DNA from: Klebsiella ornithinolytica NBRC 105727 = ATCC 31898 | Lineage (GTDB): Bacteria; Pseudomonadota; Gammaproteobacteria; Enterobacterales; Enterobacteriaceae | Direction: 5' to 3' | Assembly: GCF_001598295.1 (NCBI RefSeq) | Contig: NZ_BCYR01000004.1 | Span: 124,001-188,000 of the forward strand | DNA length: 64,000 nt | Shown: positions 53,735-63,977 of the stretch, piece after piece | Layout of the letters: every line of letters begins with the position of its first letter | Position numbering within the stretch: the stretch's first letter is position 1 | The notes under the pieces: generated by a model | Databases searched by the model: none | What the model was told of the DNA's origin: nothing | Seen by the model: only the letters and a program-made list of their open reading frames with translations | Translations under genes and position numbers: made by a program

Positions 53735-53763
53735 GGGGCGCCGCTAAGGCGCCCCTTGTTTTT
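53735..53763 (+). terminator. Intrinsic terminator after purA
   Basis: GGGGCGCC, loop GCTAA, GGCGCCCC followed by TTGTTTTT, ten bases after the purA stop. Confidence 0.95.
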
Positions 53764-53952
53764 GCTGTTCACCCGCCCCATTTCAAATAAATTAGCGGCC
53801 TGAGCGCTGGCTGGTTTATCATCAATACAGTATCAATACGGTCTTACCCGAGGATTAATACACACAAGCTTTCAGGATGCGTCCGATCGCACAACGCAGC
53901 AGTGACCTGAATGATGAGTGTATGCCGCTTTCCCCCTTACCCTGAGGTTGAT

Positions 53953-54378
53953 GTGCAGTTAACGAGTTTCACTGATTACGGATTACGGGCGCTGATTTAT
54001 ATGGCCTCGTTGCCGGATGGAAGAATGACCAGTATCTCCGAAGTGACGGAGGTTTACGGCGTTTCCCGTAATCATATGGTAAAAATAATCAATCAGTTAA
54101 GTCGTGCTGGCTATGTCATGGCCGTGCGGGGTAAGAACGGGGGGATTCGCCTGGGTAAGCCGGCGAAAACCATTCGGGTTGGCGATGTCGTCCGCGATCT
54201 GGAACCGCTGTCGCTGGTCAACTGCAGCAGCGAATTTTGCCATATTACACCCGCCTGTCGCCTGAAAAAGGCGCTGGCTGAAGCGGCGCAAAGTTTTCTC
54301 AAGGAACTAGATAACTACACGCTGGCTGATTTGGTTGAAGAAAATCAACCGCTTTATAAATTATTACTGGTGGAGTGA
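53953..54378 (+). CDS. nsrR: NsrR, nitric-oxide-sensing repressor
   Basis: NsrR is an Rrf2-family repressor whose iron-sulfur cluster reacts with NO. The 141 residues match E. coli NsrR closely: winged helix with [20 protein letters not shown] and the cluster cysteines C91, C96 and C102 ([13 protein letters not shown]). I use the GTG at 53953, which gives the family start [14 protein letters not shown] and follows GAGGT. It lies 38 bp before rnr and is probably cotranscribed. Confidence 0.96.
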   Translation: MQLTSFTDYGLRALIYMASLPDGRMTSISEVTEVYGVSRNHMVKIINQLSRAGYVMAVRGKNGGIRLGKPAKTIRVGDVVRDLEPLSLVNCSSEFCHITPACRLKKALAEAAQSFLKELDNYTLADLVEENQPLYKLLLVE

Positions 54379-54416
54379 CATAAACTCTCATCAGAGATGA
54401 CAACGGAGGAACCGAC

Positions 54417-56873
54417 ATGTCACAAGATCCTTTCCAGGAACGCGAAGCTGAAAAGTATGCGAATCCAATCCCAAGCCGGGAATTTATCCTCGATCATTTA
54501 GCAAAACGTGAAAAACCGGCCAGTCGCGACGAGCTGGCGACAGAACTGAATATCGAAGGAGAAGAACAACTCGAGGGGCTGCGACGCCGCCTGCGCGCCA
54601 TGGAGCGTGACGGGCAGCTGGTCTTTACCCGCCGCCAGTGCTACGCATTGCCGGAGCGTCTCGACCTGCTCAAAGGCACCGTTATCGGCCACCGCGACGG
54701 CTATGGCTTCCTGCGCGTCGAAGGGCGTAAAGATGACCTTTATCTCTCTTCCGAGCAGATGAAAATGTGCATCCATGGCGATCAGATCCTCGCGCAGCCG
54801 CTGGGCGCGGACCGTAAAGGCCGCCGCGAAGCGCGCGTCGTGCGCATTCTGGTGCCTAAAACCAGCCAGATTGTCGGCCGCTATTTCACCGATGCCGGCG
54901 TGGGCTTTGTCGTACCGGACGACAGCCGTCTGAGCTTTGACATCCTGATCCCACCGGAAGAGGTGATGGGCGCGCGAATGGGCTTCGTAGTGGTCGTGGA
55001 GCTGACCCAACGCCCGACCCGACGCACTAAAGCGATCGGTAAAATCGTCGAAGTGCTGGGTGACAATATGGGCACCGGCATGGCGGTTGACATGGCGCTG
55101 CGCACCCATGAAATCCCTTACACCTGGCCACCGGCGGTAGAGAAACAGGTTTCGGTGCTGAAAGAGCAGGTGCCGGAAGAGGCGAAAGCGGGCCGCGTGG
55201 ATTTGCGCGACCTGCCGCTGGTGACTATCGATGGTGAAGATGCACGCGACTTTGATGACGCTGTTTACTGCGAGAAAAAACGCGGCGGCGGCTGGCGTTT
55301 GTGGGTGGCGATTGCCGACGTCAGCTACTATGTCCGTCCTGGTACGCCGCTGGACGCTGAAGCACGCAGCCGCGGTACTTCGGTCTACTTCCCGTCTCAG
55401 GTCGTACCGATGCTGCCGGAAGTCCTCTCCAACGGCTTATGTTCCCTGAACCCGCAGGTCGATCGCCTGTGCATGGTCTGCGAGATGACCATTTCGTCCA
55501 AGGGACGTCTGACCGGCTACAAGTTCTATGAAGCGGTGATGAGCTCACACGCGCGTCTGACCTACACCAAAGTGTGGCATATGCTGCAGGGTGACCAGGA
55601 GCTACGTGAGCACTATGCGCCGCTGGTGAAGCATATTGAAGAGCTGCATGCGCTTTATAAAGTGCTGGATAGCGCCCGTGAAGAACGCGGCGGGATCTCC
55701 TTTGAGAGCGAAGAAGCGAAGTTTATCTTTAACGCTGAACGTCGTATTGAGCGCATTGAGCAGACGCAGCGTAACGATGCGCACAAACTGATCGAAGAGT
55801 GCATGATTCTGGCGAACATCTCCGCCGCACGCTTCGTTGAGAAGGCGCTGGAGCCGGCGCTGTTCCGTATCCACGATAAGCCGAGCACCGAAGCGATTAC
55901 CGCATTCCGTTCCGTACTGGCGGAGCTGGGGCTGGAGCTGCCTGGCGGCAATAAACCAGAGCCGCGTGATTACGCTGAGCTGCTGATCTCGATTGCCGAT
56001 CGTCCGGATCATGAAATGCTGCAAACGATGCTGCTGCGTTCGATGAAGCAGGCGATATACGACCCGGAAAACCGCGGCCACTTTGGTCTGGCGCTGCAAT
56101 CTTACGCGCACTTCACTTCGCCGATTCGTCGTTACCCGGACCTGTCGCTGCACCGTGCGATTAAGTACCTGCTGGCGAAAGAGCAGGGCCATAAAGGCAA
56201 CAGTACCGAAACCGGCGGCTGGCACTACAGCATGGATGAAATGCTGCAGCTGGGGGCACACTGTTCGATGACCGAACGTCGTGCCGACGAAGCTACCCGC
56301 GAAGTCTCCGACTGGCTGAAGTGTGACTTTATGCTGGATCAGGTGGGTAACGTCTTTAAAGGTGTGATTGCCAGCGTGACCGGCTTTGGTTTCTTCGTGC
56401 GTCTCGATGAACTGTTTATCGATGGTCTGGTGCACGTCTCCTCGCTGGATAACGACTACTATCGTTTCGACCAGGTCGGGCAACGTCTGATCGGTGAGTC
56501 GGGCGGCCAGACTTATCGTCTGGGCGATCGCGTGGAAGTCCGCGTGGAAGCGGTCAACATGGACGAACGTAAAATCGACTTCTCGCTGATCTCCAGCGAG
56601 CGTGGACCGCGTAACGTCGGCAAGACCGCCCGGGAGAAGACGAAGAAGGCTAACGGCGCCAGCAATAATGCCGGCAAACCGTCCGGCCGTCGCCGTCAGG
56701 CCGGCAAACAGGTGAACTTCGAGCCAGACAGCGCGTTCCGTGGTGATAAGGGCAAACCGAAACCAGCGAAAGCGAAGAAAGAGAAGGGCGCGAAAAAACC
56801 GTCGGCCAAGACGCAAAAAATAGCGGCGGCGACGAAGGCGAAGCGCGCGGCGAAGAAAAAAGTCGCTGAGTAA
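54417..56873 (+). CDS. rnr: RNase R, 3'-5' exoribonuclease
   Basis: RNase R degrades structured RNA and defective ribosomal and tmRNA-tagged transcripts. The 818 residues have an N-terminal helix-turn-helix, two cold-shock domains, the RNB catalytic domain (about 250-600; [15 protein letters not shown] with the metal-binding aspartates), an S1 domain (about 640-725) and a highly basic Lys/Ala-rich tail. The length is close to the 813 of E. coli. Confidence 0.98.
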   Translation: MSQDPFQEREAEKYANPIPSREFILDHLAKREKPASRDELATELNIEGEEQLEGLRRRLRAMERDGQLVFTRRQCYALPERLDLLKGTVIGHRDGYGFLRVEGRKDDLYLSSEQMKMCIHGDQILAQPLGADRKGRREARVVRILVPKTSQIVGRYFTDAGVGFVVPDDSRLSFDILIPPEEVMGARMGFVVVVELTQRPTRRTKAIGKIVEVLGDNMGTGMAVDMALRTHEIPYTWPPAVEKQVSVLKEQVPEEAKAGRVDLRDLPLVTIDGEDARDFDDAVYCEKKRGGGWRLWVAIADVSYYVRPGTPLDAEARSRGTSVYFPSQVVPMLPEVLSNGLCSLNPQVDRLCMVCEMTISSKGRLTGYKFYEAVMSSHARLTYTKVWHMLQGDQELREHYAPLVKHIEELHALYKVLDSAREERGGISFESEEAKFIFNAERRIERIEQTQRNDAHKLIEECMILANISAARFVEKALEPALFRIHDKPSTEAITAFRSVLAELGLELPGGNKPEPRDYAELLISIADRPDHEMLQTMLLRSMKQAIYDPENRGHFGLALQSYAHFTSPIRRYPDLSLHRAIKYLLAKEQGHKGNSTETGGWHYSMDEMLQLGAHCSMTERRADEATREVSDWLKCDFMLDQVGNVFKGVIASVTGFGFFVRLDELFIDGLVHVSSLDNDYYRFDQVGQRLIGESGGQTYRLGDRVEVRVEAVNMDERKIDFSLISSERGPRNVGKTAREKTKKANGASNNAGKPSGRRRQAGKQVNFEPDSAFRGDKGKPKPAKAKKEKGAKKPSAKTQKIAAATKAKRAAKKKVAE

Positions 56874-56991
56874 GCGCCTCCGGCCCCTCAATCATTTGGG
56901 GTGCCGGGAAGCTCCGGCCACATCGATAACAATGTGGCCGGGGAAATGCCTGGCGCCAGCGTCCTGACAGCCCGAAGTATGACGGGTATAT

Positions 56992-57020
56992 AACCCCTTC
57001 CAGCCGGAGGGGGTTATTCT
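56992..57020 (+). terminator. Intrinsic terminator downstream of rnr
   Basis: AACCCCTTC...GAGGGGGTT is followed by ATTCTTTTTT. A second hairpin (CCGGCCACAT / ATGTGGCCGG, 56913-56940) lies just upstream. Together they isolate rnr from the sulfonate-type operon; the 321-bp interval contains no gene. Confidence 0.85.
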
Positions 57021-57138
57021 TTTTTGCCGTAAGTCATTCCACAACAGAATAGATATTGTTCCTTTCCCCGCCTGTTTCCTGCTTAGTCTGTTTTCAGCAA
57101 TCGTTATTTATTCTTTTTGATTAGCCATATTTTCTCAC

Positions 57139-57148
57139 TGTGTATAGT
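57139..57148 (+). promoter_or_regulatory. Possible -10 region of the sulfonate-type operon
   Basis: TGTGTATAGT at 57139-57148 includes the hexamer TATAGT, 46 bases before the first start codon, in an AT-rich stretch. No convincing -35 box or CysB/Cbl site could be recognised by eye. Confidence 0.35.
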
Positions 57149-57194
57149 GGATTTTACTTTCGCATCACCCCCTTTTTATGTGCAAGGAATCTAT

Positions 57195-58211
57195 ATGCAT
57201 CTGGCCCGTTTTCCCCGTGTGTCACTTGGTCATTTCCCGACTCCGCTTGAGCCGCTGGATAATTTGTCGAAATTATTAGGCGGGCCAAAAATATGGATAA
57301 AGCGCGATGATGCGACCGGCCTGGCGAGCGGGGGAAATAAAACCCGCAAGCTGGAATTTTTACTGGCGGATGCGCTGGCGAAAAACGCGGACGTGGTGAT
57401 TACCCAGGGAGCCACGCAGTCTAACCATGTCCGTCAGACCATTGCCGGCGCGGCGCGTCTTGGCCTGCAGGCTAAAGCGCTGCTGGAACAGCGGGTGACG
57501 GATTTTGGCGAGGATTATCAACGCTCCGGCAATGTGTTGCTGGATGAGCTGCTGGGTGGGGAGATCGTTGCTCATCTGCCGGGCGGCAGCGATATGCAGC
57601 AGGCGATGGAGGAGTATGCCGCCACGCTGCGTGAACAAGGACACACACCGTATATCATCCCCGGCGGCGGCTCTAACCCTATCGGCGCGCTGGGGTATGT
57701 CGCCTGCGCCGAAGAGCTGTTGTATCAGTCATCTCAGCTACGCCTGCGCATCGATCACGTGGTTCACGCCACGGGCAGCACCGGTACTCAGGCAGGGCTG
57801 GTGGCGGGCTTTACGGCGACCAACAGCCACGTTCCGGTGCTGGGCATCAGCGTGCGCGCGCCGAAGGCGAAGCAGGAAGAGAACGTCTGGCATCTGGCGG
57901 TGAGAACGCTCAACCTGCTGGGCGTGGCGGGCGAGCTACCGCGCAGCGCCGTGGTAGCCAATAGCGATTATGTCGGCGAGGGCTACGGTCTGCCCACCGC
58001 GGGAACGCTGGAAGCGCTGACGCTGCTGGCACGCCACGAGGGCATTCTGCTGGATCCGGTCTACTCCGCGAAAGGGATGGCCGGGCTTATCGATCTGATT
58101 CGTCAGGGCCACTTTCGTCAGGATGAGAACGTGGTCTTTATCCATACCGGCGGCTCTGCCGGACTGTTCGGCTACCGCCAGCTGTTAGAGGCGCAGACCC
58201 GCCATGACTAA
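57195..58211 (+). CDS. PLP-dependent D-cysteine desulfhydrase / L-cysteate sulfo-lyase family enzyme
   Basis: From the ATG at 57195 (AAGGAA upstream) the protein has 338 residues. It is a fold-type II PLP enzyme: [23 protein letters not shown] with the PLP lysine at about K49, [22 protein letters not shown] and [14 protein letters not shown]. The family includes DcyD, ACC deaminase and CuyA (L-cysteate to pyruvate, sulfite and ammonia). It differs from the true DcyD at 7810-8802 in substrate-loop residues ([11 protein letters not shown] against [10 protein letters not shown]). With a sulfonate-type importer downstream, cysteate lyase is attractive, but D-cysteine is equally possible. It overlaps the racemase by 8 bp. 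Confidence 0.85.
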   Translation: MHLARFPRVSLGHFPTPLEPLDNLSKLLGGPKIWIKRDDATGLASGGNKTRKLEFLLADALAKNADVVITQGATQSNHVRQTIAGAARLGLQAKALLEQRVTDFGEDYQRSGNVLLDELLGGEIVAHLPGGSDMQQAMEEYAATLREQGHTPYIIPGGGSNPIGALGYVACAEELLYQSSQLRLRIDHVVHATGSTGTQAGLVAGFTATNSHVPVLGISVRAPKAKQEENVWHLAVRTLNLLGVAGELPRSAVVANSDYVGEGYGLPTAGTLEALTLLARHEGILLDPVYSAKGMAGLIDLIRQGHFRQDENVVFIHTGGSAGLFGYRQLLEAQTRHD

Positions 58212-58911
58212 ACCGTTTCTGCTTGGTGTGCTGGGAGGGATGGGGCCGCTCGCCACCCTGGACTTTCAGCGGCGCCTGCTGGACGCCACGCCGGCGCAGA
58301 ACGATCGGCAGCAGATCCCTTCGGTGGTGTGGAACGTCCCGCAGATCGCGGACCGACAAAAGGCGCTGGCGGGAAGCGGGCCATCGCCGCTGCCGCAGCT
58401 TATCCATGGTATTGAAAAACTCAATCAGGCCGGGGCCAGCCATATCGCCATCCCTTGTAATACGGCGCATCACTGGTATGACGCCCTCAGTCAGGTGAGC
58501 GATGCCCCGATTCTGCACATCGTTGATGCGGCAATAGCCGCGCTGGCGCAGCAGGCGGACAAACCCCAGCGGGTGGGGATTATCGCCACGCAAGGCACGC
58601 TGGAGGCGGGCTGGTATCAGCGCCAGCTAGCGGCGCAGGGGGTGGAGGTGGTTGAACCGACGGAGCAGGAGCTGGCCCGTTGGTTTGTCCCCGGCTGTTA
58701 CGCGGTCAAACGCGGTGCGCTGGAAGAGGGGGGCGAGCTGCTGGTGCGCCAGGCCAACGCGCTGTTCACACGCGGCGCGCAAAAGCTGATTCTGGCCTGC
58801 ACCGAGGTTCCCGTCGCGCTTGCGGCGGTGAAGGCGCCGTTTAATGACCTGACGTTCGATCCGGCCCAGGCGCTGGCCGAGCGATGTTCGCAATTATGGC
58901 AAGCCCGTTAA
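58204..58911 (+). CDS. Aspartate/glutamate racemase-family protein
   Basis: The 235-residue protein starts [20 protein letters not shown] and has the two catalytic cysteines of cofactor-free racemases: C85 in IPCNTAHHW and C199 in [10 protein letters not shown]. Such enzymes interconvert L- and D-aspartate or related acidic amino acids. Cysteate is a sulfonate analogue of aspartate, so it could supply the enantiomer needed by the upstream PLP enzyme; this is inference from operon context. Its start lies within the upstream gene (8-bp overlap). Confidence 0.85.
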   Translation: MTKPFLLGVLGGMGPLATLDFQRRLLDATPAQNDRQQIPSVVWNVPQIADRQKALAGSGPSPLPQLIHGIEKLNQAGASHIAIPCNTAHHWYDALSQVSDAPILHIVDAAIAALAQQADKPQRVGIIATQGTLEAGWYQRQLAAQGVEVVEPTEQELARWFVPGCYAVKRGALEEGGELLVRQANALFTRGAQKLILACTEVPVALAAVKAPFNDLTFDPAQALAERCSQLWQAR

Positions 58912-58985
58912 AATCTCACTGAATATGATTGAGTCCGGTTCTTTATCCGGGCGTGAAATTTCCGAACTTTCGAAGGGTAAATATA

Positions 58986-59993
58986 ATGAAAAAAATTCTC
59001 TGCTTATTCCTTGCAGCGGGTAGTTTATGGGTCAATGTCAGCTTTGCCGATACCCCGGCCGAAGTCCGGGTGGCTTATAGCGGCGGCTCTCAGGTATTAA
59101 TGTTGGCGAAGGCCGACGGCTCTCTGGATAAAGCGTTAAACAGTAAAGTGAAGTGGGTGCAGTTTGCCTCTGGCGCCGATGCGTTAAATTATTTCGCCAG
59201 CAATGCGATCGATATTGCTAATTTTGGATCCAGCCCGGCAGCGGCGGGGATTGTCAGAAAACTGCCGGTGGAGATTATTGGCGTCTCCGGCGTCATTGCC
59301 AGCTATGAGCGGCTGATTGGCAAACAGGGCATCAGCAGCCTTAAAGATATCGAAGGCAAGCGCGTGGCCTATCCACCGAACTCGACGGCGCAGTACGCCC
59401 TGGAAGCCGCTATCGAGGTCAACAAACTGGATCGCAGTAAGATCACCCTGCTGCCGCTGCGTCCGGCCGATATGGTCGCGGCCTGGAAGCGCGGCGATAT
59501 CGATGCCGGCTACGTCTGGGCGCCGTTTGCCCAGGAGCTGGAGTCCTCCGGCGGACACCAGGTCTTCGCCACCAAAGATCTGCAAAAAGATGGCTACCTG
59601 ATTTACAACAACTACGTGGTGCGTAAAGCCTTTGCCGAGCAATATCCCCAGGTGGTGACCGCCTTCCTGCGCGTTCACCAGCAAAAGGTTGACGAATTTA
59701 AGCAAGACCCGGAGCGCGCAGCGGCTATCGTGGCGAAAGAAGTTGGTGCCCCGGTGACCACCGCGGCGAATACGCTTGGCGGCCTGGAATACCCCACGCT
59801 GAGCCAACAAGGGACGGCGGCATGGCTGGGTAACGGGACGCAAACCTCCGATAGCGGGATCGGCAAAGCGCTGAGTAAAACCTCCGGCTTCCTCGCGGGG
59901 ATTGGTGAAATCCGCAAACGCGATATTCCGGCGAACTGGGATGCTGCGATTGATTCACGCTATATCCGCGAAGCGGCGGTAGCCGCGCAATGA
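58986..59993 (+). CDS. Periplasmic sulfonate/taurine-type ABC transporter binding protein (TauA/SsuA-like)
   Basis: The 335 residues have a signal peptide (about 1-21, ending SFA-DTP) and an NMT1/SsuA-type binding fold: VRVAYSGGSQVLMLAKADGSLDKAL, ALNYFASNAIDIANFGSSPAAAG and DIDAGYVWAPFAQELES. It delivers an aliphatic sulfonate-like ligand to the membrane complex. AAGGG lies nine bases before the ATG. It overlaps the permease gene as ATGA. The exact ligand cannot be read from sequence. Confidence 0.87.
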   Translation: MKKILCLFLAAGSLWVNVSFADTPAEVRVAYSGGSQVLMLAKADGSLDKALNSKVKWVQFASGADALNYFASNAIDIANFGSSPAAAGIVRKLPVEIIGVSGVIASYERLIGKQGISSLKDIEGKRVAYPPNSTAQYALEAAIEVNKLDRSKITLLPLRPADMVAAWKRGDIDAGYVWAPFAQELESSGGHQVFATKDLQKDGYLIYNNYVVRKAFAEQYPQVVTAFLRVHQQKVDEFKQDPERAAAIVAKEVGAPVTTAANTLGGLEYPTLSQQGTAAWLGNGTQTSDSGIGKALSKTSGFLAGIGEIRKRDIPANWDAAIDSRYIREAAVAAQ

Positions 59994-60760
59994 GATTGAG
60001 CCAACATATCGCTATCAGCATCGTCTCGGTGGCGGTTTTTTTTATCGTCTGGCAGGTGGCGGCGACGCGGCAGTGGGTCGACCCGCTGCTGCTGCCTTCC
60101 CTGACGGATATCGGCCTCACCACCGAAGAGCTGCTGGCGGATGGCTATCGTCAGGTGCCGCTGTGGGAGCATATCGCGGTGAGCCTCGCGCGCGCCCTCA
60201 GCGCCTTTGCGGTCGCAATTATCATCGGCATTCCGCTGGGGCTGCTGATGGGGCTGTCGGATGGCCTCGCCGCCGTGTTAAACCCGTTTGTGCAGTTCCT
60301 GCGTCCATTGCCTAAAATCGCCCTGATCCCGCTGGCCGTGGTCTGGCTGGGGATCGGCGAAGCCTCTAAATTCTTCCTGATATTTATCGCCACCTTTTTA
60401 AGCGTGGTGGTCGGAGCCTCTGCCGCCGTCGAGCGGATTGGCCGCTCGCGCATTCGCGTGGCGCAAACCCTCGGCGCTTCGCGTAAGCAAATTTTCCTGC
60501 GGGTGGTATTGCCGGATGCGCTCCCCGATCTCTTCACCACCGTCAGGCTGTCAATTGGTATCGGCTGGACCTCGCTGATTGCGGCGGAGATGGTGGCGGC
60601 CAGTTCGGGCCTGGGCTGGATGGTGATTAACGCCAGCTCCTATCTGCGTACCGACATCGTCATGCTTGGCATTCTGCTGCTGGGCGGCATTGGCTATCTG
60701 CTGGATTTATTGTTGCTGGGGCTACAGCGCCTGTTTGTGCCCTGGGCGGGGAAAGAATAA
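59990..60760 (+). CDS. ABC transporter permease (TauC/SsuC-like)
   Basis: The 256-residue membrane protein has about six helices and the conserved EAA-type cytoplasmic loop (AAVERIGRSRIRVAQTLGASRKQIFLRVVLPDALPDLFTTVRLSIG) that docks on the ATPase. It resembles TauC and SsuC. The start overlaps the binding-protein stop and its own stop overlaps the ATPase start, so the three genes are translationally coupled. Confidence 0.92.
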   Translation: MRLSQHIAISIVSVAVFFIVWQVAATRQWVDPLLLPSLTDIGLTTEELLADGYRQVPLWEHIAVSLARALSAFAVAIIIGIPLGLLMGLSDGLAAVLNPFVQFLRPLPKIALIPLAVVWLGIGEASKFFLIFIATFLSVVVGASAAVERIGRSRIRVAQTLGASRKQIFLRVVLPDALPDLFTTVRLSIGIGWTSLIAAEMVAASSGLGWMVINASSYLRTDIVMLGILLLGGIGYLLDLLLLGLQRLFVPWAGKE

Positions 60761-61536
60761 TGAGCGCCATCACGCTGGAAAATGTCTCGCTCTCTTTTGC
60801 GGCCAGGCCGCAGCCGTTCACGGTGCTTGAGGATATCAGCCTGTCGCTGAATAAAGGGGAGTTTGTCGTTCTGCTCGGCCCTTCGGGCTGCGGGAAATCT
60901 ACCATTCTCAACCTGGTGGCCGGGTTTACCCAACCGGACCGGGGGCGTGTGGCGGCGGGCGGCAAACCGGTACGCGCGCCGGGGCCGGATCGCGGCATGA
61001 TTTTCCAGCAGCCGAATCTGTTCCCGTGGCTGTCGGTGCTGGATAACGTCACCTTTGGCCCGCGGCTGGGCAAATACCGCAAACAGGAGGTCAACGCGCG
61101 GGCGCTGGACTGGCTGGGGCGCGTGGGCCTGAAAGGGTTTGAGCATCATGCCCCCTGGCAGCTCTCCGGCGGCATGAAACAGCGCGTGGCGCTGGCGCGC
61201 GCCTGGCTACCCGGCCCGGAGGTGCTGCTGCTGGATGAGCCATTCGGCGCGCTGGATGCGCAAACCCGGCTGATGATGCAGGAGCTGCTGCGCGAGGCCT
61301 GGCTTTCGACCGGCACCACGCTGCTGTTCGTGACGCACGATGTCGAAGAGGCGCTGTTTCTCGCCGACCGCATTCTGATTATGTCAGCGAAACCGGGAAA
61401 AATTGTCGAAGAGATTATCCTGCCCTTCGACCGCGAACGGGATATCGGAACCCTGGCGGAACACCCGCGCTACAGCGAGATTAAGCATCACGTTTTGCAC
61501 CGGGTGCGCCAGGAGGCAAAACGGCATTTAGGTTAA
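60760..61536 (+). CDS. ABC transporter ATP-binding protein (TauB/SsuB-like)
   Basis: The 258 residues contain Walker A GPSGCGKST, the Q-loop FQQPNLFPW, the ABC signature LSGGMKQRVALARA and Walker B VLLLDEPFGALD, followed by the H-loop FVTHDVEEA. It powers import through the preceding permease. It is the last gene of the operon; about 130 bp separate it from rlmB. Confidence 0.94.
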   Translation: MSAITLENVSLSFAARPQPFTVLEDISLSLNKGEFVVLLGPSGCGKSTILNLVAGFTQPDRGRVAAGGKPVRAPGPDRGMIFQQPNLFPWLSVLDNVTFGPRLGKYRKQEVNARALDWLGRVGLKGFEHHAPWQLSGGMKQRVALARAWLPGPEVLLLDEPFGALDAQTRLMMQELLREAWLSTGTTLLFVTHDVEEALFLADRILIMSAKPGKIVEEIILPFDRERDIGTLAEHPRYSEIKHHVLHRVRQEAKRHLG

Positions 61537-61669
61537 ACGCGACGCCCGGCGGCGGGCAGTTTAATCGGACAAGAGTCGATTTGAACGCTATGTCGGTTAT
61601 AATAGGCGCAAGTGAAGTGGTTCACGGCCCAATTAACCCGGCGCATACCGCCCCAGATGAGTACCTTTA

Positions 61670-62401
61670 ATGAGTGAAATGATTTACGGCATCCACGCGG
61701 TGCAGGCCCTGCTCGAGCGCGCTCCAGAGCGTTTTCAGGAAGTTTATATTCTGAAAGGCCGCGAGGATAAACGCCTGCTGCCGCTGATCCATGCGCTGGA
61801 AGCGCAGGGCGTGGTGATTCAGGTGGCTAACCGTCAGTTTCTTGACGAGAAAAGCGAAGGTGCCGTGCATCAGGGGATTATTGCCCGGGTGAAGCCGGGA
61901 CGTCAGTATCAGGAGAACGATCTCCCGGACCTGCTTGCCTCGCTTGAGCAGCCGTTCCTGCTGATCCTCGATGGCGTCACCGATCCGCACAACCTCGGCG
62001 CCTGCCTGCGTAGCGCCGATGCCGCCGGAGTACACGCGGTGATTGTACCGCGCGACCGTTCCGCCCAGCTGAACGCGACCGCGAAAAAAGTGGCCTGCGG
62101 CGCGGCGGAAAATGTCCCGCTGATCCGCGTCACCAACCTCGCGCGCACCATGCGCCTGCTGCAGGAAGAGAATGTCTGGATCGTCGGCACCGCGGGTGAA
62201 GCGGACCATACCCTGTTCCAGAGCAAAATGACCGGCCCGATGGCGCTGGTCATGGGGGCGGAAGGGGAAGGGATGCGTCGTCTGACCCGTGAACATTGCG
62301 ATGAGTTAATCAGTATCCCGATGGCGGGCAGCGTCTCTTCATTGAACGTTTCTGTCGCGACCGGGATTTGCCTGTTTGAAGCGGTGCGCCAGCGTAGCTG
62401 A
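61670..62401 (+). CDS. rlmB: RlmB, 23S rRNA 2'-O-methyltransferase (Gm2251)
   Basis: RlmB methylates the ribose of G2251 in the peptidyl-transferase P-loop. The 243 residues have an N-terminal substrate-binding domain and a SPOUT knot domain with [35 protein letters not shown] and [20 protein letters not shown]. In E. coli rlmB follows rnr directly; here the sulfonate-type operon intervenes. Confidence 0.97.
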   Translation: MSEMIYGIHAVQALLERAPERFQEVYILKGREDKRLLPLIHALEAQGVVIQVANRQFLDEKSEGAVHQGIIARVKPGRQYQENDLPDLLASLEQPFLLILDGVTDPHNLGACLRSADAAGVHAVIVPRDRSAQLNATAKKVACGAAENVPLIRVTNLARTMRLLQEENVWIVGTAGEADHTLFQSKMTGPMALVMGAEGEGMRRLTREHCDELISIPMAGSVSSLNVSVATGICLFEAVRQRS

Positions 62402-62408
62402 TATGTTT

Positions 62409-62475
62409 GCCGGGTGGCGACTGCGCCTTACCCGGCCTCCAGAACCGTAGGCCCGGCAAGCTTGCGCCGCCGGGC
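62409..62475. repeat. REP/BIME element
   Basis: Two inverted REP-like units (GCCGGGTGGCGACTGCGCCT...CCCGGCC, and its counterpart ending GCCGCCGGGC) lie head to head just after rlmB. Such elements are common between convergent enterobacterial genes and stabilise or terminate transcripts. Confidence 0.8.
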
Positions 62476-62482
62476 AATTTTG

Positions 62483-63781
62483 TCACTCATCCAGCGACCG
62501 CAAATGGTCGTTTTTCTTCAGCGTCATCAGCGCGAAAATACTCACCACCGCCGTTGCCATCACGTAATAAGCCGGAATATCGAGGTTCCCCGTCTGCTTA
62601 ATCAGACCGGTGATAATCAGCCCTGCGCATCCCGAGAAAATCGCGTTCGACAGTGAATACGCCAGCCCAAGCCCGGTGTAACGTACTTTGGTCGGGAACA
62701 TCTCTGACAGCATCGCGGGTCCTGGGCCCGCCAGCATGCCGACTAATCCCCCGGCCACCAACACGACCAGCGCTTTTACCAGCAGCGTGCTGGATTCCGC
62801 CTGCAGAATTTTCAGCAGCGGGAGCGCCAGAATGAGCAGCAGCACGGCGGCAACCACCATCACGTTGCGGCGTCCCCATTTATCGCTAAGTATCCCGGCG
62901 GGCAGAATCGTCATGGCGAAACCAATATTGGAGATCACCGCAATCAGCAATGCCTGATTAAAACCGGTATGCAGCGAGGATTGCAGATAGGCGGGCATAA
63001 TCACCAGATAGGTGTACCCCGCAGCGGACCAGACCATCAGGCGGCCAATGCCGGTCAGAATGGCCTTCAGCGTCTGGCCGACGTTCGCCGTGGGCTGCGG
63101 ATACTGTTGTTGCTGCTTCTGCTGACGGAGAAAGCCCGGCGTCTCTTCCATCTTCACCCGTAGCCAGAGCGCCACGCCACCCATCGGTATGGCGAGGAAG
63201 AAGGGCAGGCGCCAGCCCCAGGCGTACAGCTCCTCCGGGCTCAGAACGACTGAAATCAACGCCACGATGCCCGCCCCCGCCAGCAGCCCTAATGCCACGG
63301 TAAAGGATTGCCAGGCGCCATACAGCCCGCGTTTGCCGCGTGGGGCGAACTCGGTCATCAGCGATACCGCGCCGCCATACTCACCGCCGGCAAACAGGCC
63401 CTGAAGAATGCGCAGTCCCGTCAGAATCAGCGGTGCGGCAATCCCGATACTGGCATAAACCGGCACCAGGCCAATGGCTGTCGTCGCCAGGGTCATCATT
63501 ACCAGCACGATAATCAGCGTGGGCTTACGGCCAATACGATCGCCGATCCGACCAAAAATAATGGCGCCTAACGGGCGGAAGAAGAAAGCGATCGCGAACG
63601 ACGCGTAGGTCAGAATCAGGCCGGTCAGCGGCGCTTCCCCTGCAAGCTGAAAGAAGTTGCGGGCGATAACCGTCGCCAGGAAGCCATATACCGCGAACTC
63701 GTACCATTCAATAAAGTTGCCGATAGAGCCGGCGATCAGCGCGCGTTTATGCGCGCCCATTGTGGTTGTTACGGTCTGCAT
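62483..63781 (-). CDS. MFS transporter of the metabolite:H+ symporter (MHS) family
   Basis: The 432 residues have about twelve membrane helices and the MHS pattern SIGNFIEWYEFAVYGFLA, FFFRPLGAIIFGRIGDRIGRKPTL and RILQGLFAGGEYGGA, as in KgtP, ProP and ShiA. It should import an organic acid or zwitterion with protons. A Gln-rich loop (RQQKQQQQYPQP) lies in the centre. The substrate cannot be told from sequence. It is convergent with rlmB and divergent from aidB; it is not part of the E. coli order here. Confidence 0.87.
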   Translation of the reverse strand: MQTVTTTMGAHKRALIAGSIGNFIEWYEFAVYGFLATVIARNFFQLAGEAPLTGLILTYASFAIAFFFRPLGAIIFGRIGDRIGRKPTLIIVLVMMTLATTAIGLVPVYASIGIAAPLILTGLRILQGLFAGGEYGGAVSLMTEFAPRGKRGLYGAWQSFTVALGLLAGAGIVALISVVLSPEELYAWGWRLPFFLAIPMGGVALWLRVKMEETPGFLRQQKQQQQYPQPTANVGQTLKAILTGIGRLMVWSAAGYTYLVIMPAYLQSSLHTGFNQALLIAVISNIGFAMTILPAGILSDKWGRRNVMVVAAVLLLILALPLLKILQAESSTLLVKALVVLVAGGLVGMLAGPGPAMLSEMFPTKVRYTGLGLAYSLSNAIFSGCAGLIITGLIKQTGNLDIPAYYVMATAVVSIFALMTLKKNDHLRSLDE

Positions 63782-63977
63782 AAATCATCCTGATATGAGC
63801 AAAAAAGTTACAAATGAATAAACTATTCCATACATTTCCTATTATGAAATTTAAAATTCTTGTGGCTGTGATGGGCTTCACGAAGGGGCAGATGGTTTAT
63901 TTGTGACCGGACTCGCGGGCGATGTCCGGTGAGGGTAGCCATACTGAATAGTAATGCCAATGACGCAAGGAGACAGT

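Noticed and set aside
55602..56891. 429-codon open frame antisense to rnr
   Set aside because: Arg/Leu/Phe-rich shadow of the Lys/Glu-rich rnr tail with no ribosome site or motif.
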